64,000 nt of DNA, taken from Sphingosinicella sp. Its GTDB lineage: Bacteria > Pseudomonadota > Alphaproteobacteria > Sphingomonadales > Sphingomonadaceae. Positions within the stretch are counted from its first letter, which is position 1. Each line of letters opens with the position of its first letter. The translations under genes were made by a program, and so were the position numbers. Shown here in pieces: positions 25,077 to 34,632 of the stretch. The DNA lies in contig NZ_JACESP010000003.1 of the NCBI RefSeq assembly GCF_013911755.1, forward strand, positions 62,001 through 126,000. Direction: 5' to 3'. The notes beneath the pieces were generated by a model. The model was given only the letters and a program-made list of their open reading frames with translations. It did no database searches and was not told where the DNA came from.

Positions 25077-26930
25077 CTACTTCGACACGCGCAGATAACC
25101 GATGTTCTGCGCGATCTTCTGGAAGGCCTCATTCAGATCTTCGGCGGTCTCCGCGACGTAATAATCGTCTTCCGAACTTGCGCAGTCCTGAATCGCGTTC
25201 TTGTCCGTCGTGCCGATCGAGGTGGAGAAGGCCACCGTCGAAACCTTGATACCCTGCTTCTTCGCCGCTTCGCAGATCATGCGGAAGCGGGCGCGATGCT
25301 CGGCCTTGGGCTCATTGGTGTCGGATTTCGTACGGTGATCCCATTTGTATTGCCCATAGGCCGAATAGCTGGTGCCCGGATCGATTTCGCCGTCGGACAT
25401 GAAGACGAGATAGCGGTTGACGCCGCGTTCCTCGCCCGTGTGTCCGGGGGCAAGGTAAGTGCTGTCGTTGGGGAACGGCGCGCCGGGGCTGATAAGCGCC
25501 AGACCCCAGTACATGCCGAGCTCGTGATACGTGCCGCCGGCAGGCTTGAGGGCGTCGATGTAGCTGCCCAGCGTCGTCACGCCATCCGCATCGATCTGCG
25601 TCAGCAGCTTTGCCTCGTTCGGGCAGTTCTTGTTGGGCCCGGTCGTGGCCACGCCGTCCTTGTAGTGGCTTGACGCTGTCAGGCTTGAGTAGGTCGTATC
25701 GTAGCGAACAGCCTTGCTTGAGTACGTGTTGCTATCATTCTGCATACGCCAATTGAGGCTGGCCCAGGGTTGCTTCGTAATGTCCATGTACGTCGCGTTT
25801 GGCCGATATTTGTTGCCGGTCACGCTGACGCCACCGACCGATGAACTCGTCCACGGCGATGCGAAATAAGGCCGCCATTTCGGCGCGATCTGCCCCTCGA
25901 CTTCCGTGCCCGGCGCGGCGTCGATAACGTCCCAAGCACCCTCCGGGATGGTTGTGTAGGGTGAGCTCGATGCGTCGATGGTCGTCACCGTGCTGCGGGC
26001 CTCGACACAGCCCTTCCACGCATAAGGATTGGCAGGCGTCGTTTCCGCGAGTCCGAGGGAAACGAACTGGTCTAGGTCCAGATTTTCATCGTCGTAAGAG
26101 CCCGTTACGGAATAATTCTTCCAGGCGTACTTCCCACTCACCGTCGCCATGTACGGCTCGCCGATATTCGTTGAATACGGCTCACCCGAGTAATCGATGT
26201 AGTTGGGGTTTTCCGCATAGAGCAGCTTGCCGACGTTGACGCCCTGCGAATAGGGAACGATACCCACGCGCACACGCAGTCCGCTGGTGCTCAGCTGATC
26301 CTGAAGCTCTTTGAGGATCTCGATAAATTTTTTGGAAGCGCTCTGCAGAGCGATCATGCGCTCGTTGTCGCTTCCGCTGTTGGTGTCGACATCCCATGCC
26401 ATCGATCCGGTCACGTCGACGACGAGAACGACGTCGACATTCACGCCGGAGCGGCGCGCCGAACACTCGGCATTGATGTCCATCGACTGGATGCCCGCGA
26501 TACGCAGCAACTGCGTCGAGATCGTCGTGGCGAGCGTGATCGTGAGCTCACCATCCTCGTCGACCTGCGCGGTGCGCGTGATCTCGCCTGTGTCGAACTT
26601 GCCTTCGGGGAAGTTGTAATCCAGGAACTTCTGGATTTCCTGATCGGCAGTCGAATTGTCGAGTACGGTGCCCCCGCTGTCCGTGTCGTCCTTCGTCATC
26701 ACCTTGCGCCCGGCGAGCGCGGCCGCGTCGCAGGCTTGCGACAGGCGGGCCTCGGCCATGTAGGCGCGGGTGAGGTCCACGCCGCCGCCGATGGCGCCGA
26801 CGAGCGGGATGATGGATGCGGCGACCATGGCGAGTGCGTTGCCTTTTTGGTCGCGTCTCAGGCGCGAAAGAAAGGTCGACGACTGCATAGCTTTCATGCG
26901 ATTGCCCGGCGTATTGCTGCCCAGCGACAT
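25077..26930 (-). CDS. TadG-like protein with von Willebrand factor A domain
   Basis: 617 residues from ATG 26930, preceded by GGGGGTG. The N-terminus has the D-Q-K-G-N-A-L-A-M prepilin-like motif and a hydrophobic helix (about 27-50), then a Tad-like domain (Y-M-A-E-A-R-L-S-Q-A-C-D-A-A-A-L-A). A vWA domain starts at ~166 with an intact metal-ion-dependent adhesion motif DVTGS (172-176). TadG proteins are minor pilus components thought to act at the envelope in tight adherence. Upstream GTG 26939 is in frame but lies inside the ribosome-binding region. It is the first gene of the three-gene tad operon. Confidence 0.85.
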   Translation of the reverse strand: MSLGSNTPGNRMKAMQSSTFLSRLRRDQKGNALAMVAASIIPLVGAIGGGVDLTRAYMAEARLSQACDAAALAGRKVMTKDDTDSGGTVLDNSTADQEIQKFLDYNFPEGKFDTGEITRTAQVDEDGELTITLATTISTQLLRIAGIQSMDINAECSARRSGVNVDVVLVVDVTGSMAWDVDTNSGSDNERMIALQSASKKFIEILKELQDQLSTSGLRVRVGIVPYSQGVNVGKLLYAENPNYIDYSGEPYSTNIGEPYMATVSGKYAWKNYSVTGSYDDENLDLDQFVSLGLAETTPANPYAWKGCVEARSTVTTIDASSSPYTTIPEGAWDVIDAAPGTEVEGQIAPKWRPYFASPWTSSSVGGVSVTGNKYRPNATYMDITKQPWASLNWRMQNDSNTYSSKAVRYDTTYSSLTASSHYKDGVATTGPNKNCPNEAKLLTQIDADGVTTLGSYIDALKPAGGTYHELGMYWGLALISPGAPFPNDSTYLAPGHTGEERGVNRYLVFMSDGEIDPGTSYSAYGQYKWDHRTKSDTNEPKAEHRARFRMICEAAKKQGIKVSTVAFSTSIGTTDKNAIQDCASSEDDYYVAETAEDLNEAFQKIAQNIGYLRVSK

Positions 26931-26949
26931 AATGTTCACCCCCGTGCAC

Positions 26950-26965
26950 CGCCTGCGAACAGGCG
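26950..26965 (-). promoter_or_regulatory. tetraloop hairpin in the tadG leader
   Basis: On the minus-strand transcript, arms CGCCTG and CAGGCG close a TTCG (UUCG) loop about 20 bases upstream of the tadG ATG, just before the ribosome-binding site. It could set mRNA stability or translation of the operon. Confidence 0.35.
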
Positions 26966-27021
26966 CATGATCAAGGATGCATAACGGGAAATGCCTAAGA
27001 AGCCGTTGAGGTGACTGGTTA

Positions 27022-27660
27022 ATGAGAGACGGGATCGGCGGAATTCCGGGCGTTGCCGAAACGATTTCCGAAACGGAAGCAATTGTGCGGGCCGAAGACC
27101 GGGATCGTTACGTTGCGACGCTGTTCGCCCCGGCCACCGCGAGGCCGCAACTTTTTGCGCTCCATGCCTTCGATCTTGCGCTTGCCGATGTGGTCCGTAC
27201 GACCACAGAGCCGCAGATCGGCATGATCCGTCTCGCGTGGTGGCGCGACAGCGTTCAAGATGCGCGCACAAGTGAGCCCGTGCTGGCCGCCGTTGCCGCT
27301 GCGGCGCTGGATACCGGAGGGCTCGCGGCGCTCGCGGAGGCGCATATGGACGTGCTCGACGGCGCTGAAATCGGCGAGAGCGGAGCGCAGCTTTTCGGGT
27401 GCGCCGCTGTCCTGCTCGGGGCGGAAAGCGGTGCCGAACTTGCCGAGGCCGGCCGCTTCTGGGCGCAGGCGAACGCGCGTCGCTGGGGTGCGGAGGTCGC
27501 TGTTTCGAGGCCCGATAAGATGCGCTTCGCGCCCGCTATCCGGCCCGTCACCGCGCTTGCCGCCGTCGCCCGGCGCGACGCTGCAGGCAAGCGGGAGCCG
27601 CGCGGGGCGGCTGGCCGGCAGTTCGCGATTCTGCGCCACGTGCTGACAGGGAAAGCGTGA
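27022..27660 (+). CDS. short phytoene/squalene synthase-like protein (NDUFAF6-like)
   Basis: 212 residues, shorter than the usual ~280. The opening D-R-D-R-Y-V-A-T-L-F-A-P-x-x-x-R-x-x-L-F-A-L-x-A-F and I-R-L-A-W-W-R-D-S match the squalene/phytoene synthase superfamily. The catalytic Asp-rich motifs are not convincing: the first region reads AFDLALADVV and the second is missing. This is the pattern of NDUFAF6-like proteins, tied to respiratory complex I assembly, rather than of true prenyl transferases. No other carotenoid or hopanoid genes are nearby. A role in isoprenoid synthesis is therefore doubtful. Confidence 0.6.
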   Translation: MRDGIGGIPGVAETISETEAIVRAEDRDRYVATLFAPATARPQLFALHAFDLALADVVRTTTEPQIGMIRLAWWRDSVQDARTSEPVLAAVAAAALDTGGLAALAEAHMDVLDGAEIGESGAQLFGCAAVLLGAESGAELAEAGRFWAQANARRWGAEVAVSRPDKMRFAPAIRPVTALAAVARRDAAGKREPRGAAGRQFAILRHVLTGKA

Positions 27661-27717
27661 CATCGCCGAAACGAACCCGTTAGGCTCCCTGCTTCGAGTC
27701 GCATCGAAAGGGCAGGG

Positions 27718-28161
27718 ATGACAATGGTTTGGCGTTGGGCGGTCGGCGGGATTGCGGTAACATTGCTCGCCGCGGCCGCGGTCGTGGTCAGCGTGGACGA
27801 CGAGCCGGCAACCGCGCCGCTTCCGGAGCCGCCGCCCGTCGCTGCTCCCGCCGCGCTGCCCGAGCCGCCGCAGGCGAGCGAGGCGACGCGCGAGGAAAAG
27901 CGTTTCCGCCGCTACGACCGCGATCGCAACGCCAGCGTCAGCCGCGAAGAATATCTGCGCGCGCGTCGGCAATCGTTCGACAGGTTCGATACGGACGGCA
28001 ACGGCGTGCTCAGCTTCGCGGAATACGCCGTGAAGCAGAATGCACGCTTCGATGATGCCGACGCCGACAGGTCCGGCGAACTCGTCGCCGTGGAGTTCGA
28101 AAAGACGCGGACGGTGCGCGCCGCCACGAAGCCCAAATCCGATTGCAGTTGCGCTGATTAA
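27718..28161 (+). CDS. membrane-anchored EF-hand protein
   Basis: 147 residues. An N-terminal hydrophobic segment (about residues 6-26) acts as signal or anchor, followed by a Pro/Ala/Glu-rich linker. Three EF-hand-like loops follow: [24 protein letters not shown] and [12 protein letters not shown], each with acidic residues at positions 1, 3, 5 and 12 or nearly so. Calcium binding in the periplasm is likely. The ATG at 27718 follows AAGGGCAGGG; ATG 27724 is an alternative. Its TAA shares four bases with the stop of the convergent trmFO. Confidence 0.75.
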   Translation: MTMVWRWAVGGIAVTLLAAAAVVVSVDDEPATAPLPEPPPVAAPAALPEPPQASEATREEKRFRRYDRDRNASVSREEYLRARRQSFDRFDTDGNGVLSFAEYAVKQNARFDDADADRSGELVAVEFEKTRTVRAATKPKSDCSCAD

Positions 28162-29486
28162 CCTGCCAGGGCGGCGATCCAGGCATCGAGATCGGCGAGC
28201 GCCCGCTCCGCGTAGGCCGCTTTCCGCGACTTTTTGGGAACCCGCGCGTCGAACGGCGGGAACAGGCCGAAGTTCACATTCATCGGCTGGTAGGTCTCCG
28301 CGACCGCCTCGCCCGTGATGTGCGCGAGGAGCGCGCCGAGTGCCGTCGTGCGCGGCGGCAGGTCAGGTGCGGTGCCGTACGCGTCGGCGGCGGCGAAACG
28401 GCCGGCGAGGAGCCCCACGGCGGCGCTTTCGATATAGCCTTCACAGCCGGTGATTTGCCCGGCGAAGCGGATGCGCGGGTCGGATTTCAGGCGCAGGCTG
28501 CCGTCGAGCAGCACCGGCGATTTGATGAACGTATTGCGGTGCAGCCCGCCCAGCCGCGCGAACTCGGCGTTCTCAAGGCCGGGAATGCTGCGGAAGATGC
28601 GCACCTGCTCGGCGTGGCGCAGCTTCGTCTGGAAGCCGACCATGTTCCAGAGCGTGCCGGAGGCATTGTCCTGCCGAAGCTGGACGACGGCATAGGCCTT
28701 CTTGCCCGTGCGCGGGTTGGTGAGGCCGACAGGCTTCATCGGCCCGAAGCGCAATGTTTGGGGCCCGCGCTCCGCCATCACCTCGATGGGCATGCAGCCC
28801 TCGAAATAGGGGGTGTTCGCCTCCCAGTCCTTGAACACGGTCTTTTCGCCGGTCATCAGCGCATCGATGAACGCGCCGTACTGCGCCTCATCCATGGGGC
28901 AGTTGATGTAGTCCTTGCCGTCGCCCTTGTCGTAGCGGGACTGAAACCAGGCGGTATCCATGTCGATGCTGTCGCGGTGGACGATGGGCGCTATGGCGTC
29001 GAAGAAGGCCAGGGCGTCCTCGCCCGTCTGCGCGCGGATCGCTTCGGCAAGCGGCGCAGCGGTCAACGGCCCGGTCGCGATGATCGTCTGCCCCCATTCT
29101 GGCGGCGGCAGGCCGTCCACGCGCTCGCGGCGGATTTCGATCAGGGGCTCGGCTTCGATCGCAGCGGTAACGCGTGCCGAAAAGTCGTCGCGGTCGACCG
29201 CGAGCGCGGAGCCGGCGGGCACGCGCGCGGCATCGCCGCAGGTCAGGATCAGCGATCCGAGACGGCGCATTTCCTCATGCAGCACGCCAACGGCACTCGC
29301 ATTCGGATCATCCGACCGGAAGCTGTTCGAGCAGACCAGCTCGGCAAGCCCGTCCGTATGGTGCGCGTCCGTCCCCTGCAAGGGTCGCATCTCGTGCAAA
29401 ACGACAGGAACGCCTGCGCGTGCGAGCTGCCAGGCGGCTTCCGAACCGGCGAGGCCGCCGCCGATGACGTGAACAGGTGTCTTCAT
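28158..29486 (-). CDS. trmFO: FAD/folate-dependent tRNA U54 methyltransferase TrmFO
   Basis: 442 residues. The FAD-binding GGGLAG motif is at residues 9-14. Both cysteines used by TrmFO are in place, in [10 protein letters not shown] and in YINCPMDE. The enzyme makes 5-methyluridine at position 54 of tRNA using methylenetetrahydrofolate. ATG 29486 is chosen over the in-frame upstream extension because the N-terminus then begins right before the dinucleotide fold. It is divergent from the glycosyltransferase and convergent with the EF-hand gene. Confidence 0.95.
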   Translation of the reverse strand: MKTPVHVIGGGLAGSEAAWQLARAGVPVVLHEMRPLQGTDAHHTDGLAELVCSNSFRSDDPNASAVGVLHEEMRRLGSLILTCGDAARVPAGSALAVDRDDFSARVTAAIEAEPLIEIRRERVDGLPPPEWGQTIIATGPLTAAPLAEAIRAQTGEDALAFFDAIAPIVHRDSIDMDTAWFQSRYDKGDGKDYINCPMDEAQYGAFIDALMTGEKTVFKDWEANTPYFEGCMPIEVMAERGPQTLRFGPMKPVGLTNPRTGKKAYAVVQLRQDNASGTLWNMVGFQTKLRHAEQVRIFRSIPGLENAEFARLGGLHRNTFIKSPVLLDGSLRLKSDPRIRFAGQITGCEGYIESAAVGLLAGRFAAADAYGTAPDLPPRTTALGALLAHITGEAVAETYQPMNVNFGLFPPFDARVPKKSRKAAYAERALADLDAWIAALAG

Positions 29487-29563
29487 GCGCGCGGAGATAT
29501 GGGGAAGGGGTGCCTGCGTCCAGTGTTGCATGGTGGCGCGCTCTTTGCGATGAGCCTTGCCGA

Positions 29564-30826
29564 ATGTCGCGCCGCATCCTGATCGTCACGGGGCTGTACC
29601 CGCCGAACGCCCCCACGGCGACCGTGCGCGCGCCGAAATTCGCGCGCTTCCTCCTGGATCGCGGCCACGACGTTCGGGTGCTTTCGGGGCAGAATCTGCA
29701 GTTCCCCGCGGCGGTAGACCCCGAGATTCCCACCGAGCGTATCACCGCCGTGCCCTATGTGCGGCGCGGGCGGGCGGCGCCGATGACGGAGGCCGACCAG
29801 CCGAAGCCGGGCGCGAAGGCGAGCGTGGAAACCGCCGCAGAGCCGGGCGGCCTCAGGCGCCTGATCTGGCAGCTTTCCTACCTCCCCGATCCGCACATCA
29901 CCTGGATCGACCCTGCGGTCGAGGCCGCGCTGGCGTGGGACTGGAAGCCCGATGCGATCTTCTCGACCGGCCCGCCGCATTCGAGCCACATGGCGGCGGC
30001 GAAGCTGTCCCGCACGTGGGGTGTGCCGTTCGTGGCCGAACTCCGCGATTTGTGGGCCGACAACATCTACCAGAACGAAAGCCTCATCGCGAATGGCGTC
30101 AACCGCTGGATGGAGCGGCGCGCGCTTTCGAAGGCAGCGGCGCTGGTGGCGGTGACGGAAGGCAGCGCCGAAATCCTCGCGCGGCGCTACGGAAAGCCGG
30201 TCGTGTGCGCGGCGAACGGCTACGATCCGGCCGATTTCGTCGGCCTGGAAGACGTGCCGGCGCTGGATAGCGAGCGGCTCAGCATCGTGCACGCGGGTTC
30301 CACCTACAACGGTGGCCGCTCGCCCGAGCCGTTGCTCGCGGCGCTCGCGCTCCTGAAGCCCGACCCCGCGAAGCTCATCGTGCATTTCTGGGGCGAGGAC
30401 AGCCACGTGCCGATGGCGATGGCCGAGCGCACGGGCGTTGCCCACCTGGTGCAGGCGCACCCGCCCATCGGGCGCGGCGAGGTGCTGCGCATCGAGCGCG
30501 CGGCGGATATCCTGCTTCTCCTCCGCTTCGCCACCGAGGGCGAAAAGCACGTGGTTGCGGGCAAGCTGTACGAATATGTCGGCGCTCGCCGCCCGGTACT
30601 GTGCCACGGCCAGCAGGAAGGCGAGGCGGCAGACATCATCCGGCGCACGGGCATTGGCCTTGTCAGCAACGATCCGGCGACGATCGCCGATTGGCTTTCA
30701 CAAAAGCTCACCGAGCGCGCGAGCGGCCGCCTCCCTGACCTCCCCGCAGGCGCGGCGGACGGGCTGACGCGCGCGGCGCAGTTCGAGAAGGTCGAGGCGG
30801 CGCTCGCCGAACTCTTCCCCCGTTGA
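29564..30826 (+). CDS. glycosyltransferase (GT4-like)
   Basis: 420 residues. The protein has the double Rossmann layout of GT-B glycosyltransferases: an N-terminal [15 protein letters not shown] with an acceptor-binding half, ELRDLWADN near residue 160, and a C-terminal nucleotide-sugar half ([13 protein letters not shown], then [14 protein letters not shown] near residue 340, the usual E-x7-E region). Start ATG 29564 begins exactly at the first strand; the in-frame upstream segment overlaps trmFO. Donor and acceptor are unknown. It probably contributes to surface glycans. Its stop codon overlaps the -35 box of the next transcription unit. Confidence 0.8.
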   Translation: MSRRILIVTGLYPPNAPTATVRAPKFARFLLDRGHDVRVLSGQNLQFPAAVDPEIPTERITAVPYVRRGRAAPMTEADQPKPGAKASVETAAEPGGLRRLIWQLSYLPDPHITWIDPAVEAALAWDWKPDAIFSTGPPHSSHMAAAKLSRTWGVPFVAELRDLWADNIYQNESLIANGVNRWMERRALSKAAALVAVTEGSAEILARRYGKPVVCAANGYDPADFVGLEDVPALDSERLSIVHAGSTYNGGRSPEPLLAALALLKPDPAKLIVHFWGEDSHVPMAMAERTGVAHLVQAHPPIGRGEVLRIERAADILLLLRFATEGEKHVVAGKLYEYVGARRPVLCHGQQEGEAADIIRRTGIGLVSNDPATIADWLSQKLTERASGRLPDLPAGAADGLTRAAQFEKVEAALAELFPR

Positions 30827-30851
30827 TATTTGCGACCATCGCCGTTATAAC
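30823..30851 (+). promoter_or_regulatory. sigma-70-like promoter of the abrB/doc toxin-antitoxin module
   Basis: TTGATA (30823-30828), 17-bp spacer, TATAAC (30846-30851): nearly consensus. The expected start point, 7 bases after the -10 box, falls on 30858, the A of an in-frame ATG. This predicts a leaderless mRNA for the antitoxin. Confidence 0.65.
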
Positions 30852-30857
30852 ATGCGT

Positions 30858-31085
30858 ATGAACGCATCGCTCAAACTCGTGAAGATCGGCAATTCGACAG
30901 GCGTGATCCTGCCGAAGGAACTGCTTGCGCGGCTGCGCGTCGAGCTTGGCGATACGCTTTATGCCACGGAATCTCCCGATGGCGTGCGCCTCACGGCTTC
31001 CAATCCCGATTTCGAGGTGAAGATGAAGCTCGCCGAGAAGATCATGCGTGAGGATCGCGATATTCTGCGCGTTCTGGCGCAATGA
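30858..31085 (+). CDS. AbrB/MazE-family antitoxin
   Basis: 75 residues. The SpoVT/AbrB swapped-hairpin fold is evident from LKLVKIGNSTGVILPKELLARL, followed by a short acidic C-terminus that would bind the toxin. Such antitoxins neutralise the toxin and repress their own promoter. ATG 30858 is preferred because it coincides with the predicted transcription start; ATG 30852 (two residues longer) overlaps the -10 box. The toxin gene starts inside its stop codon (ATGA at 31082-31085), the normal arrangement for coupled expression. Confidence 0.85.
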   Translation: MNASLKLVKIGNSTGVILPKELLARLRVELGDTLYATESPDGVRLTASNPDFEVKMKLAEKIMREDRDILRVLAQ

Positions 31086-31489
31086 CGGTCGACCAGCGGA
31101 TCGAGCCAAACTGGCTCGATCCAAAGGATGCCATCGCGATTCATGATCGCCAGCTTGCCGAACATGGCGGAGGGGCCGGAGTACGCGATTCCGGGCTTCT
31201 GGAATCGGCCTTGGCCCGGCCCGTCAACCGCTGGACCTATGGCGAAGACGATCCCGCCGCGCTTGCCGCCGCCTATGCGTTCAGCATTGCCCGCAATCAC
31301 CCGTTCATCGACGGCAACAAGCGCACCGCGTGGGTGATCGCGCGCCTGTTCCTTGCACTGAACGGCCATGAATTGCGGTTCAGTGCCGCGGATGCGATCG
31401 CCATGATGCTCGATCTGGCGGCGGGCACGCTCCCCGAGGACGCGGCTGCCGACTGGTTCCGTTCGCGGCTCGCCGTCACCCAATCGTAA
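31082..31489 (+). CDS. Doc-type toxin (Fic/death-on-curing family)
   Basis: 135 residues. The Fic core motif reads HPFIDGNKRTA (about residues 73-83), the Doc form of HPFxxGNG/KR. Doc of phage P1 phosphorylates EF-Tu and stops translation; Fic relatives transfer AMP. A lysine in place of the last glycine of the canonical motif is the Doc hallmark and suggests kinase rather than AMP-transferase activity. Its start overlaps the antitoxin stop by ATGA. The pair is a type II toxin-antitoxin module lying 78 bases upstream of gyrA on the same strand. Confidence 0.88.
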   Translation: MTVDQRIEPNWLDPKDAIAIHDRQLAEHGGGAGVRDSGLLESALARPVNRWTYGEDDPAALAAAYAFSIARNHPFIDGNKRTAWVIARLFLALNGHELRFSAADAIAMMLDLAAGTLPEDAAADWFRSRLAVTQS

Positions 31490-31567
31490 CGCTGGCCTTC
31501 ACGCGCGCGCGCATGTAGAGACAGCGGTCAAAGCCGACCATAATCCCCAGAGCGTACAGGAAACCGA

Positions 31568-34267
31568 GTGGACGCCCCAGAGACCAGCGGCGCCGAGCCG
31601 TCCGATATCCGCCCCATCTCCATCGTCGAGGAGATGAAGACGAGCTATCTCGATTACGCGATGAGCGTGATCGTGTCGCGTGCGCTGCCTGACGTTCGCG
31701 ATGGTCTGAAGCCTGTCCACCGCCGCATCCTCTACACGGCCTACGAAAACGGCTTCACCCACAACAAGGCGTATCGCAAGTCGGCCCGCATCGTCGGTGA
31801 CGTGATGGGTAAATATCACCCTCACGGCGATAGCGCGATCTACGACGCCTTGGTCCGCATGGCGCAGGATTGGTCGATGCGCGTGCCGCTCATCGACGGT
31901 CAGGGCAACTTCGGCTCGATGGACCCGGATGCCGCCGCGGCGATGCGCTACACCGAATCGCGCCTCGCCAAGGTCACCGACGAGCTGCTGACCGATCTCG
32001 ACAAGGATACCGTCGATTTCGTGCCGAACTACGACGGCTCGGAGAGCGAGCCGTCGGTGCTGCCGGCGCGCTTCCCGAACCTGCTCGTGAACGGCGCGGG
32101 CGGCATTGCGGTCGGCATGGCGACCAACATTCCGCCGCACAACCTCGGCGAGGTCGTGGCGGCGGCGGTGGCATTCATCGACAATCCGGCGATCACGGTC
32201 GAAGAGCTCATGGAGTTCGTGCCCGCGCCGGATTTCCCGACCGGCGCGATGGTGATGGGCAAGGGCGGGCTCCTCAGCGCCTACACCACCGGGCGCGGCT
32301 CGGTCATCATGCGCGCGCGCAGCGTCATCGAGGATCGGCGCGGTGATCGTCGTCAGATCGTGCTCACCGAAATTCCCTTCCAGGTCGGCAAGGCGGGCCT
32401 CGTCGAGAAAATCGCCGAGGCGGTCAAGGACAAGCGCATCGAGGGCGTGTCCGACATCCGCGACGAATCGAACCGCGAAGGCGTGCGCGTCGTCATCGAG
32501 TTGAAGCGCGACGCGACGCCCGAGGTGGTGCTGAACCAAGTCTACCGCTTCACGCCCGCGCAGACGAGCTTTGCCTTCAACATGCTGGCGATCCGCGGCG
32601 GCCGCCCGGAGCTCCTGAATCTGCGCGATATCATCGCGGCGTTCATCACCTTCCGCGAGGAAGTGATCACCCGCCGCGCGAAGTTCGAGCTGAACAAGGC
32701 GCGCGACCGCGCCCATATCCTGCTCGGCCTCGTCGTCGCCGTGTCGAATCTCGACGAGGTGGTGCGCATCATCCGCGGCAGTTCCAACCCGGCCGAAGCG
32801 CGCGAAACACTGATGGCGCGCGAATGGGCGATGGGCGAAATCCGCCCCTATCTTGAACTCGTCGAGGCCGTGGAGGGCGCCGTCTACGGCGACACGTACA
32901 AGATGAGCGAGACGCAGGTCCGCGCCATCCTCGACCTCCGCCTCCACCGCCTCACCCAGCTCGGCCGCGAAGAGATCGCCGCCGAACTCAAGGAACTCGC
33001 CGTCTCGATCGCCGAGCTGCTCGCCATCCTCGGCGACCGCGCGAAGCTCTACGCGGTGATGCGCGAGGAACTCGTCGCCGTCTCGGAAAGCTACGCGACG
33101 CCCCGGCGCACGGAAATCGTGCCCTACCTCGACGATATTGATGATGAAGACCTCATCGAGCGCGAAGAGATGGTCGTCACCGTCACGATGGGCGGCTACA
33201 TCAAGCGCACGCCGCTCGATAGCTTCCGCGCGCAGCGTCGCGGCGGCAAGGGCCGCTCGGGCATGAACACGAAGGACGAGGACGCGATCACGAACCTGTT
33301 CGTGACGCTGACGCACACGCCCGTGCTGTTCTTCTCCACTGCGGGCAAGGTTTACCGCATGAAGGTGTGGAAGCTGCCCGAGGGTGCGCCGCAGGCGCGC
33401 GGCCGTGCGATGGCGAACCTGCTGCCGCTTGCCGACGGAGAGGTCATTTCCACCGTGCTGCCGCTCCCCGAGGACGAGGCGGAGTGGGGCAAGCTCCACG
33501 TGATGTTCGCGACCGCCAAGGGCACGGTGCGCCGCAATTCGATGGATGCGTTCACCAACGTGCCCTCGAACGGCAAGATCGCGATGCGCTTCGACGAGGG
33601 CTCGGATGACCGCCTGATCGGCGTCGCGCTGCTCACCGAGGACGACGATGTGCTGCTCGCCACGCGGCAGGGCAAGGCGATCCGCTTCGAATCGACCGCC
33701 GTGCGCGAGTTCCAGAGCCGCACCTCGACCGGCGTGCGCGGCATGACGCTGAAGGGCGATGACGAGGTGATCTCGCTCTCCATCCTGCGCGGCTTCGCGG
33801 CAACGCCCGATGAGCGCGAAGCGTACCTCCGCGCTGCGCCGTGGAAGGACAACGAGAACGAACCGACGCTGTCTCCCGAGCGCATGGCCGAGTTCGCCGC
33901 TGCCGAGGAGTTCATCCTCACCGTCTGTGCGAACGGCTACGGCAAGCGCACCTCCGCCTACGAGTATCGCCGCACGAATCGCGGCGGGCAGGGCATCGGT
34001 AACATCGACAATATCGCCCGCAACGGACCCGTCGTGGCGAGCTTCCCGGCGCACGACGGCGAGCAGCTCATGCTCGTCACCGATCAGGCGAAGATGATCC
34101 GCCTCGGCCTCGACACGCTCCGCGTCATCGGCCGCAACAGCGCCGGCGTGCGCCTGTTCAACGTCGCCGACAACGAACACGTCGTCTCCGCCGCCAAGAT
34201 CGAAACCGACGGCGAGGAAGACGCCGAAGGCGCCGAGGAAGCAGAAGCCGCACCCACCGCGGAATGA
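31568..34267 (+). CDS. gyrA: DNA gyrase subunit A
   Basis: 899 residues from GTG 31568, with AGGA eight bases upstream. The catalytic tyrosine is Tyr128 in AAMRYTE. The quinolone-resistance region [10 protein letters not shown] (84-93) keeps Ser89 and Asp93, equivalent to E. coli Ser83 and Asp87, so it looks wild type. The C-terminal wheel domain carries a GyrA-box-like QRRGGKG segment, and the protein ends in an acidic tail ([13 protein letters not shown]). Gyrase introduces negative supercoils with GyrB. A DUF952 gene starts within its stop codon. Confidence 0.97.
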   Translation: MDAPETSGAEPSDIRPISIVEEMKTSYLDYAMSVIVSRALPDVRDGLKPVHRRILYTAYENGFTHNKAYRKSARIVGDVMGKYHPHGDSAIYDALVRMAQDWSMRVPLIDGQGNFGSMDPDAAAAMRYTESRLAKVTDELLTDLDKDTVDFVPNYDGSESEPSVLPARFPNLLVNGAGGIAVGMATNIPPHNLGEVVAAAVAFIDNPAITVEELMEFVPAPDFPTGAMVMGKGGLLSAYTTGRGSVIMRARSVIEDRRGDRRQIVLTEIPFQVGKAGLVEKIAEAVKDKRIEGVSDIRDESNREGVRVVIELKRDATPEVVLNQVYRFTPAQTSFAFNMLAIRGGRPELLNLRDIIAAFITFREEVITRRAKFELNKARDRAHILLGLVVAVSNLDEVVRIIRGSSNPAEARETLMAREWAMGEIRPYLELVEAVEGAVYGDTYKMSETQVRAILDLRLHRLTQLGREEIAAELKELAVSIAELLAILGDRAKLYAVMREELVAVSESYATPRRTEIVPYLDDIDDEDLIEREEMVVTVTMGGYIKRTPLDSFRAQRRGGKGRSGMNTKDEDAITNLFVTLTHTPVLFFSTAGKVYRMKVWKLPEGAPQARGRAMANLLPLADGEVISTVLPLPEDEAEWGKLHVMFATAKGTVRRNSMDAFTNVPSNGKIAMRFDEGSDDRLIGVALLTEDDDVLLATRQGKAIRFESTAVREFQSRTSTGVRGMTLKGDDEVISLSILRGFAATPDEREAYLRAAPWKDNENEPTLSPERMAEFAAAEEFILTVCANGYGKRTSAYEYRRTNRGGQGIGNIDNIARNGPVVASFPAHDGEQLMLVTDQAKMIRLGLDTLRVIGRNSAGVRLFNVADNEHVVSAAKIETDGEEDAEGAEEAEAAPTAE

Positions 34268-34632
34268 GCCCCACCGCCTACAAGATCCTCACGCGCGGCG
34301 AGTGGGAAAGCCTGAACGCTGAAGGCACGTTCGCCGGCGCCCCCATTGATCTGGCGGACGGCTACATCCACCTGTCCGCGCCGGATCAGGTCGCGGAAAC
34401 CGCCGCGAAGCACTTCGCGGGGCGAGACGATCTGGTGCTCGTCGAAGTCGATCTTGCGAAACTGCAAGGCGTGAAGTGGGAACCTTCACGCGGCGGGCAA
34501 CTGTTTCCCCACGTCTACGGCCCGCTGCCGCTTTCCGCCGTACTGCGAACAGAAGCGCTGCAGGTGGGCGCGGATGGCAATATGCTTACCGCCCCCCCGT
34601 CCCCAGTCGTTGCCGAACCCCCACGAAAATGA
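34264..34632 (+). CDS. DUF952 family protein
   Basis: 122 residues. The segments [20 protein letters not shown] and [11 protein letters not shown] fit the DUF952 family, small cytoplasmic proteins with a glutathione-S-transferase-like or ADP-ribosyl-related fold but no assigned function. The ATG overlaps the gyrA stop (ATGA), so it is probably translated from the gyrA mRNA. The last 47 bases overlap the 3' end of the convergent yhhN-like gene. Confidence 0.75.
   Translation: MSPTAYKILTRGEWESLNAEGTFAGAPIDLADGYIHLSAPDQVAETAAKHFAGRDDLVLVEVDLAKLQGVKWEPSRGGQLFPHVYGPLPLSAVLRTEALQVGADGNMLTAPPSPVVAEPPRK

Noticed and set aside
31817-31846. Quinolone-resistance change in gyrA
   Set aside because: Ser89 and Asp93 (E. 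coli 83 and 87) are both the sensitive form.
31499-34180. 893-codon open frame antisense to gyrA
   Set aside because: Low-complexity, His/Arg/Asp-rich translation with no domain; gyrA is unambiguous on the plus strand.
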